Source: Gemmatimonadaceae bacterium (GTDB lineage Bacteria > Gemmatimonadota > Gemmatimonadetes > Gemmatimonadales > Gemmatimonadaceae). Taken from it: a DNA stretch of 64,000 nt. Both the position numbers and the translations under genes were made by a program. Positions 25,742-34,089 of this stretch are shown here, in pieces. Positions within the stretch are counted from its first letter, which is position 1, and every line of letters starts with the position of its first letter. The notes beneath the pieces are model-generated. The model ran no database searches, had not been told where the DNA came from, and saw only the letters and a list, made by a program, of their open reading frames with translations. The stretch spans positions 283,282 through 347,281 of the forward strand of contig JABAQJ010000001.1 of assembly GCA_019186945.1 (NCBI GenBank). The letters run 5' to 3'.

Positions 25742-27271
25742 CTAACGCCGTCGAGACGTGCGGCGCGGTTTGAGCACGCCCATTGCGTCACGCACCAGCG
25801 TTCCCGTGATGGCCACGGCGGCGGTGCGCAGGACGCTCCGTCCGATGCTCGAGCCGAAGATCTGGCTCAGGAGACCGCCGCCGCTCCCGGCCGGTGCCGG
25901 ATCGCGGCCTGTCGGCGCGGCGTCGTCGGTATCGGCCAATCGGGCGGCGAGCATCTCTCTCGCGCTCTCGTTGTCCACGGCCTGCGCATACTTCCGGATC
26001 TGCGGCGTGTTCAACCGTTGCGGCCACTCGGCGTCTGTGAGCGGTCCCATGCGACTCCGTGGCGGGATCAGGCGCGTCGCGAAAGGCGGCGTTGGCGTGC
26101 CCCTGGTCGTCAGCGTCGTGACGAGCGCTTCGCCGGTCCCTAACGAGGTCAATGTCTGCGGCACGTTGTAGAACGCTGTCTTCGGGAATGTCCGGGCAGC
26201 TGCCCTGAGCGCGGCCTCGTCGTCAGGCGTGAACGCGCGCAGCGCATGCTGAACGCGCTGGCCCAGCTGTGCCAGAACGGTTTCGGGTATGTCCTTCGGG
26301 CTCTGTGTGATGAAGAAGATCCCCACGCCTTTCGATCGGATCAGGCGCACGACCTGTTCGATTTGCTCCAGCAACGCGGCGCTGGCGTTGTCGAACAGCA
26401 GGTGTGCCTCGTCGAAGAAGAAGACCAGCTTCGGCTTGTCGAGGTCGCCCACCTCGGGAAGCTCGTTGTACAGAGAGGCGAGCATCCACAGCATGAACGT
26501 CGAGAACAGTGCGGGTCGCTGCTGCACATCGGCGAGTTCGAGAATGCTGATGACGCCCCGGCCATCCCGTTCGATCTGGAGCAGATCGTCCAGATCGAAC
26601 ATCGGCTCGCCAAAAAACTTCCCTGCTCCCTGCTGCTCCAGCTCGATCATCTCGCGAAGAAGGACGCCGACCGTTGCTCTGGACATCCCTCCGTAGTCCT
26701 TCAGCTCCTCCGCGCCCTCCCCTGTCAGGTACTGAAGCACGGCCTTGAGGTCGGCCAGGTCGAGCAGGAGGAGTTTCTGGTCGTCGCAGAACTTGAACAC
26801 CATCGAGAGTACGGAGCTCTGCGTCTCGTTCAGGCCAAGAACCCTGGACAGCAGCAGCGGCCCGAAGGACGACACCGTCGCGCGCAACTGCGCGCCTCGG
26901 GCTCCAGTGAGGCTCAGGAACTCGACGGGAAACCCAGCGCTTTCCCAGGCGTACCCCGTATCCCTGGTGCGCTGCGTGAGCTTCTCGTTCGCCTCGCCGG
27001 GAACGCATACCCCGGACAGGTCGCCCTTGAGGTCCGCCATGAAAACCGGTACGCCGTGGGCGGACAATTGCTCGGCGATCAGCTGCAGGGATCTGGTTTT
27101 CCCTGTGCCGGTCGCGCCCGCGATCAGGCCGTGCCGGTTCATCATCCCGAGCGGGATGCCAACCGCTGGGTCCGGGTGGCACTCCCCCTCGTGCACTATG
27201 GCGCCGAGGACGATTGAATCGGCAGCGTGCGGGAAGGCGCTGCTCGCAGCCTCGAGAACGGCTGGGTTCAT
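25742..27271 (-). CDS. HerA-like ATPase, DUF853 (YjgR) family
   Basis: 509 residues. Walker A GATGTGKT near residue 55 and Walker B LVFFFDEAH, plus the FITQSPKDIP sensor region, identify the HerA/FtsK-like fold of DUF853, of which E. coli YjgR is a member. The family acts as a hexameric DNA- or protein-pumping ATPase of unclear role. The C-terminal ~60 residues are a Gly/Ser linker and a hydrophobic stretch. The TAG stop lies within the recurrent CGTTAGGC octamer (25740-25747). The neighbour upstream on the same strand is a ComEC-like metallo-hydrolase. Confidence 0.9.
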   Translation of the reverse strand: MNPAVLEAASSAFPHAADSIVLGAIVHEGECHPDPAVGIPLGMMNRHGLIAGATGTGKTRSLQLIAEQLSAHGVPVFMADLKGDLSGVCVPGEANEKLTQRTRDTGYAWESAGFPVEFLSLTGARGAQLRATVSSFGPLLLSRVLGLNETQSSVLSMVFKFCDDQKLLLLDLADLKAVLQYLTGEGAEELKDYGGMSRATVGVLLREMIELEQQGAGKFFGEPMFDLDDLLQIERDGRGVISILELADVQQRPALFSTFMLWMLASLYNELPEVGDLDKPKLVFFFDEAHLLFDNASAALLEQIEQVVRLIRSKGVGIFFITQSPKDIPETVLAQLGQRVQHALRAFTPDDEAALRAAARTFPKTAFYNVPQTLTSLGTGEALVTTLTTRGTPTPPFATRLIPPRSRMGPLTDAEWPQRLNTPQIRKYAQAVDNESAREMLAARLADTDDAAPTGRDPAPAGSGGGLLSQIFGSSIGRSVLRTAAVAITGTLVRDAMGVLKPRRTSRRR

Positions 27272-27438
27272 GGCGGTAGGCGCGGTGACAGGTTCGGCGT
27301 TCCGTCCAAGCTACTGTCGTGCCGGTGTCGACGCCACGGCCGGACATGCCTAACGCTTGCTGGTCGCCGGGCGGGGCGTGCCTCGGCAGAATGCGAATCG
27401 GGCGCAGTCGATTCCCGGCTGCAGCCGGAACCCGCCAT

Positions 27439-28434
27439 TCACGTATTGGCACAAGTGGAGGGGGACGCTGCCCGATCGGCGTCGCCGGCCTGCGAGGCCA
27501 TGCCACGCTGCGTCGAGATCGAATACGTGCTTCCCGGAAGACCGCTGGAGACGATCGTGATCGTTCCGTTGACATCGGTCCGATACCACGGAATCATACG
27601 CGAACGCAGCAACTCCACCGTCTGCTCGTGAACGAACCCGAAGTCGTTGGTGCTGGACAATGACATCACGATGGCATCCGGTCGTACCATGTCGAGGTAT
27701 CGAGCCGTGATGCCGTTGCAGCTCCCGTGATGGTTTGCCTTCATGATGCGAGCGGACATCCCGGGCGTTTCGTCGTAGCCAGCGATGTCGAAATACTCGA
27801 TCGCCTCGTGCTCGGCATCCCCGGCCAGCCACATGGAGAATGACGTTGAGTCCGGACCAAGCAGCTTGATGGCAACCGAGCGGTTGTTCGGCGAGTTGCC
27901 CTGATGGTCGGGGCGCAGGATCTCCAGTCGTGCGCCGCCATCGAGCACCAGCGTGCACATGCGCGCACCCGAGCCGCACGGGTCGTCCGTGTCGTGGAGC
28001 ATCATCTCCTGCCTGCTTACGCGGGCACGGATCGAGTCCCGCAGTTCGATGAGCGATGAATTGAGAGCGGGATTACCGTTCTCGAAGAACGCGTCGATGA
28101 CGATGCGTCGCGACGACGCAAACAACGCTCGCAGCCCCGCGTAGTGATCGAAGTGCTCGTGAGACAATATCACCGCCGTGAACCTTGCGCCGTTCAGACC
28201 GAGGCTGTCGAGCGCGCGCCCGAACGTCCCGCTGCTCGGACCGCCATCGACGATGACCCGGCTCGCGCCGTTCTCGATCACGATGGCATCGCCTTGACCG
28301 ACGTCGAGGAAACGCACGACGAGCGGTTTCGACACCGGCGGCGGCACGGCGCCGGGATCGAGTCCCTGGGAGCCGCACGCCGTCATCACCGCGGTGGCCA
28401 CCAGCACCCATGGCCATCGCTGTACAGGATGCAA
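27439..28434 (-). CDS. ComEC-like metallo-beta-lactamase-fold lipoprotein
   Basis: About 331 residues. The core is the ComEC/Rec2 competence-type MBL domain: FLDVGQGDAIVIENG, then ILSHEHFDHYAG (HxHxDH), LAGDAEHEAIE, and KANHHGSCN, which gives the later His pair. The known family domain is nuclease- or phosphodiesterase-like; here it stands without the ComEC membrane part, behind a signal with lipobox VMTAC, so it is periplasmic. Start is uncertain: TTG 28434 gives a sensible signal peptide, ATG 28386 would give only the lipobox end. It follows the TPR-like gene by 23 bases on the same strand. Confidence 0.75.
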   Translation of the reverse strand: MHPVQRWPWVLVATAVMTACGSQGLDPGAVPPPVSKPLVVRFLDVGQGDAIVIENGASRVIVDGGPSSGTFGRALDSLGLNGARFTAVILSHEHFDHYAGLRALFASSRRIVIDAFFENGNPALNSSLIELRDSIRARVSRQEMMLHDTDDPCGSGARMCTLVLDGGARLEILRPDHQGNSPNNRSVAIKLLGPDSTSFSMWLAGDAEHEAIEYFDIAGYDETPGMSARIMKANHHGSCNGITARYLDMVRPDAIVMSLSSTNDFGFVHEQTVELLRSRMIPWYRTDVNGTITIVSSGLPGSTYSISTQRGMASQAGDADRAASPSTCANT

Positions 28435-28456
28435 ACCGGATCGCAACGGCGTCGCT

Positions 28457-28957
28457 CTACTCGAAGCTCGGTTCGTACGCTTCCGCGGGCGCTGGTTTGA
28501 GCTGTGAGTTCCTCTGCAACAGGCGCACACAGGAATTCCAGCGAAGGATCGACTCGTCGTTGTTGGCCGGCCGCATACCCTCTGCCTTCGCGAACCACTG
28601 CATCGCCTGTTCGATCCAGTCGTACGCCATTTCCGCCGAGCGCGGGATGGCGCGTCGCAGCAGCGCCTTTCCCCAGCGCTCGCAGACGATTCCGTTATAG
28701 TATGCGTTCTTGTACGGATCGTGCAGCTGGCCAACGGCGTCCCGAGCCCTCGACAGGGCATCCACGTGCGACTCGACGAACTGGTCGCTGATCGCGAGTA
28801 CGCGCGTGACGATGGCCTCGGCGTTGGCCGGGTCGACGGCGAGGATGTCGTCGCAGATGCTCTCCGCGGCCTCCGAGTCGTTGAGCAGCCGATACCGGTG
28901 CGCCTTGAGCAGCGCTGTCGGGATTCCAGCGGTCGTGATCGGTTTCAAGGTGTGCAT
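28457..28957 (-). CDS. TPR-like helical protein
   Basis: 166 residues, all-helical, with tetratricopeptide-type pairs (AHRYRLLNDSEAAESICDDI, then VDPANAEAIVTRVLAI). GGAGG precedes the ATG by seven bases. No signal peptide or membrane helix. Proteins of this kind usually bind other proteins; the partner is unknown. It sits between sdhB (upstream) and the ComEC-like gene (23 bases downstream) on the same strand and may belong to either unit. Confidence 0.65.
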   Translation of the reverse strand: MHTLKPITTAGIPTALLKAHRYRLLNDSEAAESICDDILAVDPANAEAIVTRVLAISDQFVESHVDALSRARDAVGQLHDPYKNAYYNGIVCERWGKALLRRAIPRSAEMAYDWIEQAMQWFAKAEGMRPANNDESILRWNSCVRLLQRNSQLKPAPAEAYEPSFE

Positions 28958-28990
28958 GACGAACCTCCGGTGCAGCGCTCCTGGCCCTGC

Positions 28991-29758
28991 CTACGTTGTG
29001 CCCGGCGACGTCGTCTTCCCGCCGCGGAAGAGACGCACCAGTCTGACGATGGGATCGTAGAACTCATCGACCACACGCTCCTTGAGCGGAATGATCGCAT
29101 TGTCGGTGATCGTAATTCCTTCTGGACACACCCTGGTACAGCACTTGGTGATGTTGCAGTACCCGAGGCCATGCGCATTCTTCAGAGCCGGCAGACGATT
29201 GGCGGTGTCCAGCGGATGCATCTCCAGCGCCGCCGCATATACGAAAAATCGCGGCCCGATGAATTCGCCGTGCCTGTTGTGGTCACGGAGGACGTGGCAG
29301 ACGTCCTGACACAGGAAGCACTCGATGCACTTCCGGAACTCCTGTACGCGGTCCACGTCGACCTGCTGCATGCGCCACGACCCATCGGCTGCTTCGGGGG
29401 TACGCGGCGTGAACTTCCGGATCTGTTTCTTGACCTCGAAGTTCCACGATACGTCCGTGACGAGGTCGCGCACGTGCGGAAAGGCGCGCATCGGCTCCAC
29501 GGTGATCGGCTCGCTGAGATCCAGCTGATTCATTCGCGTCATGCACATCAGCCGCGGCATGCCATTGACTTCCGCCGAGCAGGAGCCGCACTTCCCGGCC
29601 TTGCAGTTCCAGCGCACGGCCAAGTCGCCGGCCTGTTCCGCCTGGATCTGGTGGATGGCGTCGAGGACGACCATCCCCTCGGTGATCTCGGTTCGGTACT
29701 CGCTGAACGAGCCGCTGCCGCGCTCGCCGCGCCAGACGCGAAAGGTCGCTTGAGTCAT
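28991..29758 (-). CDS. sdhB: Succinate dehydrogenase iron-sulfur subunit
   Basis: 255 residues. Part of complex II, passing electrons from the flavoprotein to quinone. The N-terminal plant-type ferredoxin domain has CKAGKCGSC plus a later Cys for the [2Fe-2S] cluster. The C-terminal domain has CIECFLCQDVC and CNITKCCTRVCPEG, ligands of the [4Fe-4S] and [3Fe-4S] clusters. Gene order sdhC-sdhA-sdhB on the minus strand; it starts 19 bases after sdhA ends. The sequence layout also suits fumarate reductase, so direction of catalysis is inferred. Confidence 0.92.
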   Translation of the reverse strand: MTQATFRVWRGERGSGSFSEYRTEITEGMVVLDAIHQIQAEQAGDLAVRWNCKAGKCGSCSAEVNGMPRLMCMTRMNQLDLSEPITVEPMRAFPHVRDLVTDVSWNFEVKKQIRKFTPRTPEAADGSWRMQQVDVDRVQEFRKCIECFLCQDVCHVLRDHNRHGEFIGPRFFVYAAALEMHPLDTANRLPALKNAHGLGYCNITKCCTRVCPEGITITDNAIIPLKERVVDEFYDPIVRLVRLFRGGKTTSPGTT

Positions 29759-29777
29759 GGGAGTCCAGGCACGGAGC

Positions 29778-31589
29778 TCACGTCTCCTCGGCGATGACGG
29801 CTTTCAGATGGTCCGGTAACGGAGGAATGGCGATGCGTTCGACCTTCATGGCGCCGTCAGTGCCGCGCCGACACACGAGGTTGAACCCCGCGAACGCAGC
29901 GTCCTTCGCAGGGAAGTCGTCCCGGAAGTGCCCGCCACGGCTTTCCTTTCGCTCGATCGCCGACCGGGTGATGGCTTCGGACACCGTCAGCAGATTGTTG
30001 AGGTCGAGCGCTGTGTGCCATCCAGGGTTGTACTCGCGGTTGCCGGACACGTGGACGTCTTGGGCGCGCGGGCGCAGTTCGGCGATCCGCGTCAGCGCGC
30101 GCTGCATTTCCTCCTCCCGCCTTACGATCCCGACGAGTTCCTGCATCGAGTCCTGCAGTTCGTGCTGAATCTGATACGGCGACTCGCCTCCCGACCGTTG
30201 GAACGGCTCCAGGGCAGCGGCGACGGCGCTGTCGATATCGGCGTCAGCGATCTTCGCCGCGCCGTTCGATCTGGCAAAGCGAGCCGCGTACTCACCGGCG
30301 CGCTTGCCGAACACCAGGAGGTCGGAGAGCGAATTGCCGCCGAGTCGGTTGGCGCCATGCAGTCCCGCTGCGCACTCGCCAGCTGCGAACAGGCCCGGGA
30401 CGGTCGCCATCTGGCTGTCCCCATCCACACGAATCCCGCCCATGATGTAGTGGGTCGTGGGCCCGACTTCCATCGGCGTCGTCGTGATATCGATGTCCGC
30501 AAGCTGCTTGAACTGATGGTACATGCTCGGAAGCTTCTTCCGAATGTGTTCCGCGGAGTTCGGCATGCGCGCCTTGATCCAGGCGATGTCGAGGAACACA
30601 CCGCCGTGCGGACTGCCGCGGCCCTCACGCACCTCCTTCAGGATGCAGCGTGCGACGTGATCGCGCGTCAGAAGTTCCGGCGGACGTCGTGCCGTCTTGT
30701 CGCCCTGCGTATATCGCCATCCCTCGTCCTCGTTATCGGCCGTCTGCGAGCGATAGTTCTCCGGGATGTCAGCGAACATGAACCGCTCGCCCTTGCTGTT
30801 ACGCAGCACGCCACCTTCGCCACGAACGCCTTCCGTCACCAGGATGCCGCGGACGCTCGGCGGCCAAACCATCCCCGTAGGGTGAAACTGCACGAACTCC
30901 ATGTCCTGCAGCGCAGCGCCGGCGCGATAGGCAAGAGCGTGACCGTCACCGGTGTACTCCCAGCTGTTGCTCGTTATGCGGAAGGCCCGTCCGATGCCGC
31001 CGGTGGCAAGTACGATCGACCTGGCCCGGAAGCACTTGAAGCGGCCGCGTTCGCGGTCGTAGGCCAGCGCCCCGCTCACCCGCTCGCCATCCGTGAGCAG
31101 CGTGACGATCGTGTGCTCCATGTGCACGTCGATTCCCGCGTGGATACCATGATCCTGCAGCGTGCGAATCATCTCCAGGCCGGTCCGGTCCCCGACGTGC
31201 GCCAGCCGGGGGAACTTGTGACCGCCGAAGTTGCGCTGGAGGATGCGTCCGTCCGACGTCCGGTCGAACAGCGCGCCCCATGCCTCGAGCTCGCGCACCC
31301 GATCCGGCGCCTCTTTCGCATGCAGCTCCGCCATACGCCAATTGTTCACGTACTGCCCGCCCCGCATGGTATCCGCGAAGTGCACGCGCCAGCCGTCCCT
31401 CTCGTCGACGTGTGCCATCGCCGCGGCAATTCCTCCCTCAGCCATGACCGTGTGGGCCTTTCCGAGGAGCGACTTGGTTACCAGGCCCACGCGTACCCCT
31501 TCCTGCGCAGCCGCGATCGCAGCCCGCAGTCCGGCCCCCCCGGCGCCGATCACCAGCACATCGTGGTCGACTCGCTCCATCTCGGCCAT
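29778..31589 (-). CDS. sdhA: Succinate dehydrogenase flavoprotein subunit
   Basis: 603 residues, cytoplasmic face of the membrane. GAGGAGLRAA is the FAD dinucleotide-binding loop; KAHTVMAEGG carries the His (residue 46) that links FAD covalently. THYIMGG, the substrate-binding HPTG in QFHPTGM, and the capping-domain Arg region (RLGGNSLSDLLVFG) are intact. It oxidises succinate to fumarate. Start ATG 31589 overlaps the TGA of sdhC (TGATG), coupling translation of the two; sdhB starts 19 bases past its stop. Confidence 0.95.
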   Translation of the reverse strand: MAEMERVDHDVLVIGAGGAGLRAAIAAAQEGVRVGLVTKSLLGKAHTVMAEGGIAAAMAHVDERDGWRVHFADTMRGGQYVNNWRMAELHAKEAPDRVRELEAWGALFDRTSDGRILQRNFGGHKFPRLAHVGDRTGLEMIRTLQDHGIHAGIDVHMEHTIVTLLTDGERVSGALAYDRERGRFKCFRARSIVLATGGIGRAFRITSNSWEYTGDGHALAYRAGAALQDMEFVQFHPTGMVWPPSVRGILVTEGVRGEGGVLRNSKGERFMFADIPENYRSQTADNEDEGWRYTQGDKTARRPPELLTRDHVARCILKEVREGRGSPHGGVFLDIAWIKARMPNSAEHIRKKLPSMYHQFKQLADIDITTTPMEVGPTTHYIMGGIRVDGDSQMATVPGLFAAGECAAGLHGANRLGGNSLSDLLVFGKRAGEYAARFARSNGAAKIADADIDSAVAAALEPFQRSGGESPYQIQHELQDSMQELVGIVRREEEMQRALTRIAELRPRAQDVHVSGNREYNPGWHTALDLNNLLTVSEAITRSAIERKESRGGHFRDDFPAKDAAFAGFNLVCRRGTDGAMKVERIAIPPLPDHLKAVIAEET

Positions 31590-32395
31590 CAGACGATCCT
31601 CACGTCCGTCCAGATTCCCAGCGAGCAGAGCCGGATGTAGAGATCCGCAAACGCCACCCACAGGAGACTTGCCCACGCCCACTTCATGTGCGCGCGGTTG
31701 AGGCAGCTGCTGCAGTCATAGGCGATCGTGCGTGTGGTCGATCCCGACAGAACGTCCCGATACCCGCCGAGGACGTGACGAAACGAGTGACAGCCGAACA
31801 GATAGCCACCTAACAGGATCACGTTCAGCAACAGAATGAGCGAGCCTACCCCGATGCCGAACGTTGCCTGCGTCACGCCCGGCGCCGTGAACCAGAACGC
31901 ACGCCAGACGTCCCAAACGAGGACGAACCAGACGATCAGCGAAGCGAGCAATCCGTAGCGGTGAAAGTTCTGCAGGCTGAGAGGAAGGAACCGCTCGCCG
32001 AGGTAGGTCTTTCGAGGCTCGCCCACGGCACACGCGGGCGGATCCTGCCAGAACGCCTTGTAGTACGAGCCGCGATAGTAGTAGCAGCTGAAACGGAACG
32101 ATGCCGGGATCGGCAGGATCAGCAGGGCCGGCGAGAACGGGAGCCAACCGGGCCACCACACAGGCTTCGGACCGAACCACGCGTGCGGCGAATCGCCAAG
32201 GAGTTCGGGAGAGTAGAACGGCGACAGATAGGGGCCAAACGTGTAGTGGGCGTTCTGAAACGCCGCCCAGGTCGCGTAGGCGATGAACGCAGTCAGGATG
32301 ACGACCACCGGGACGCTCGATACCCACCATGCATCCCGACGCAGGGTTTCCCCAAAGCGACGGCGCTGGATTACCGGGAGCGGTGCGTGTGCCAT
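31589..32395 (-). CDS. sdhC: Succinate dehydrogenase membrane anchor, large single-subunit type
   Basis: 268 residues with about five membrane helices, far longer than the usual ~120-residue SdhC or SdhD. Characteristic blocks RFSCYYYRGSYYKAFWQDPP, then GERFLPLSLQNFHRY, are those of the anchor in the non-classical actinobacterial Sdh (Rv0249c type). His residues within the helices (NFHRYGLL, CHSFRHVLGG) are likely heme ligands. No separate SdhD is present, so one anchor appears to serve the complex. Start 32395 has GAGGGC upstream. It is the first gene of the sdhCAB operon and is divergent from the LanC-like gene, with a shared 225-bp promoter region. Confidence 0.85.
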   Translation of the reverse strand: MAHAPLPVIQRRRFGETLRRDAWWVSSVPVVVILTAFIAYATWAAFQNAHYTFGPYLSPFYSPELLGDSPHAWFGPKPVWWPGWLPFSPALLILPIPASFRFSCYYYRGSYYKAFWQDPPACAVGEPRKTYLGERFLPLSLQNFHRYGLLASLIVWFVLVWDVWRAFWFTAPGVTQATFGIGVGSLILLLNVILLGGYLFGCHSFRHVLGGYRDVLSGSTTRTIAYDCSSCLNRAHMKWAWASLLWVAFADLYIRLCSLGIWTDVRIV

Positions 32396-32620
32396 GCGCC
32401 CTCTACCGTTCGGGACGACTACCCGTGAGCATCGTCGAGCCCCGTGCATGTCTCGACCCTGCTCGAGATCCTATTCAACCGCGGGGGCCAGCGTGTGTCA
32501 AATGTGGCAGCTTCGAACCGACCATGGATGCCGTCCCTCGAGCACGACAGCGCGGGCATTCGCCCTGAAGGCGACATCGACGTAGCTTCGCACGTGCCAC
32601 ACCGGAGAGGAGAGAAACCG

Positions 32621-34021
32621 ATGCCCAGAACCCCGCGCCAGTCGAGAGAAGAACCGATCACGCGACGCGACGCGTTGAAGGACGGTCTCTCGTTCTCCGC
32701 GGCTGCGTTCCTGGCGCCGGCGCTCGCCGAGTGGCTGCACCGCGATGCTTCCCGTGCAGGCGATGCTCGCCCGTATCTTGAGGCCGCGCAAGGCGCTGGC
32801 CGGTGGATTGCGACAGCGACGATCGCCGATGGGTCGGGGGCGCGGTGGCCAGCGGACCCACGTGATCCCGGGACAGTGCAGCTCGATCTCTACAACGGAA
32901 CGCCAGGCGTCGTCCCGTTCTGGCTGGAACTGCATCACGCCACACAGGACGGTGCAACGCTGGCACAGGCCGTAGCAGGTGCGGATTTTCTCCTTGACGC
33001 CTTGGCGAAGGAGGCCGTAGAAGAAGCGGGTCTGTATACGGGCATGGCGGGAATCGGCTGGGTGCTGGCGATGACGGCCAGCGAGAGCAAGTCCGAACGC
33101 CACGCAGACGGGGCTGCACGCGCTCTCGAACTGGTCAAGGCTCGGGCGAAGTCCGATCCGTCTGGAAGCGGCATTCGCTGGTCGGATTCGACCGACATCA
33201 TTTCGGGGAGTGCAGGTATCGGGCTGTACCTGTTGTGGGCGCGGCAGCATTTCGGCGATGCCACGGCGTTGGATCTGGCGGTACGTGCCGGTCTCGCGCT
33301 GTTGGCTGCCGGAGAGCGGGCCGGCGACGGCCTGCGTTGGCGGATCGATGCATCGATGCAGCGAAACTACCCGAACTTTTCGCACGGTACAGCCGGTGTC
33401 TCGTACTTCCTGGCGACGCTGTATCAGGCGTCAGGCGAGCGTCTCTTCCTCGATGCCTCGCTCGCCGGAGCGCGCTATCTCCAGTCGCTGGCGACGACGA
33501 CTCCCGCTGGCGGGCGGATGGTCTTCCACAGCGAACCCGGAAACGAGCAGATCTTCTACCTCAGCTGGTGTCACGGTCCGGCGGGCACGGCCCGGCTCTT
33601 TCATCGACTGGCGACGATCACCGGGGATCCCTCGCATGGTTCGTGGGTCGATCGGTTGGCGCTGGCGACCGTCGACATGAAAGTGCCGCAGCAATCGCCG
33701 GGATTCTGGAACAACATTTCCCAGTGTTGCGGCAACTGTGGCGTGACCGAGTTCTTCCTCGGCATGCATCGCTTTCGGAGCGATCCGCGACATCTGGAGT
33801 TCGCCGAGCTGGTCGCACGCGACACTTTGTCGCGAAGTACGGCCGATGCGGGTGGACTGAAGTGGATCCAGGCGGAAAACCGCGTGTCGCCGGAGCAGGT
33901 GGTTGCCCAGACCGGCCTGATGCAGGGTGCCGCTGGTGTCGGTCTGGCCATGTTGCACCTGGACGGCGCGCTGACCGGTCGACAAGCGTTGATTCGCCTG
34001 CCGGACGATCCGTTCGTGTGA
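32621..34021 (+). CDS. Exported LanC-like protein with altered zinc ligands
   Basis: 466 residues. A double-Arg signal (TRRDALKDGLSFSAAAFLA) suggests export by the Tat pathway. LanC-type alpha/alpha barrel: GTPGVVPF, NFSHGTAGVSYFL, SWC317HGPAGTA and C369-C-G-N-C-G, which correspond to the zinc motifs of lanthionine cyclases. In LanC the third block is Cys-His-Gly; here Cys370 stands where the zinc His should be, giving a Cys-only site. GGAGAGGAG precedes the ATG. No lanthipeptide precursor or LanB/LanM dehydratase is seen nearby, so this is a LanC-like protein of unknown job rather than a proven cyclase. LanC-like proteins that add glutathione to dehydro residues are one alternative. Confidence 0.75.
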   Translation: MPRTPRQSREEPITRRDALKDGLSFSAAAFLAPALAEWLHRDASRAGDARPYLEAAQGAGRWIATATIADGSGARWPADPRDPGTVQLDLYNGTPGVVPFWLELHHATQDGATLAQAVAGADFLLDALAKEAVEEAGLYTGMAGIGWVLAMTASESKSERHADGAARALELVKARAKSDPSGSGIRWSDSTDIISGSAGIGLYLLWARQHFGDATALDLAVRAGLALLAAGERAGDGLRWRIDASMQRNYPNFSHGTAGVSYFLATLYQASGERLFLDASLAGARYLQSLATTTPAGGRMVFHSEPGNEQIFYLSWCHGPAGTARLFHRLATITGDPSHGSWVDRLALATVDMKVPQQSPGFWNNISQCCGNCGVTEFFLGMHRFRSDPRHLEFAELVARDTLSRSTADAGGLKWIQAENRVSPEQVVAQTGLMQGAAGVGLAMLHLDGALTGRQALIRLPDDPFV

Positions 34022-34089
34022 TGCGGATCCGGCAGTGCGGCCGCCGGGTCACGCGCTCTGGCCCTGATCGCGTCGCGCGCTCGAACCCG

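Noticed and set aside
23798..26143. Plus-strand frame of 781 codons opposite the regulatory-domain protein
   Set aside because: Antisense shadow; residues are Arg/His-rich without any motif.
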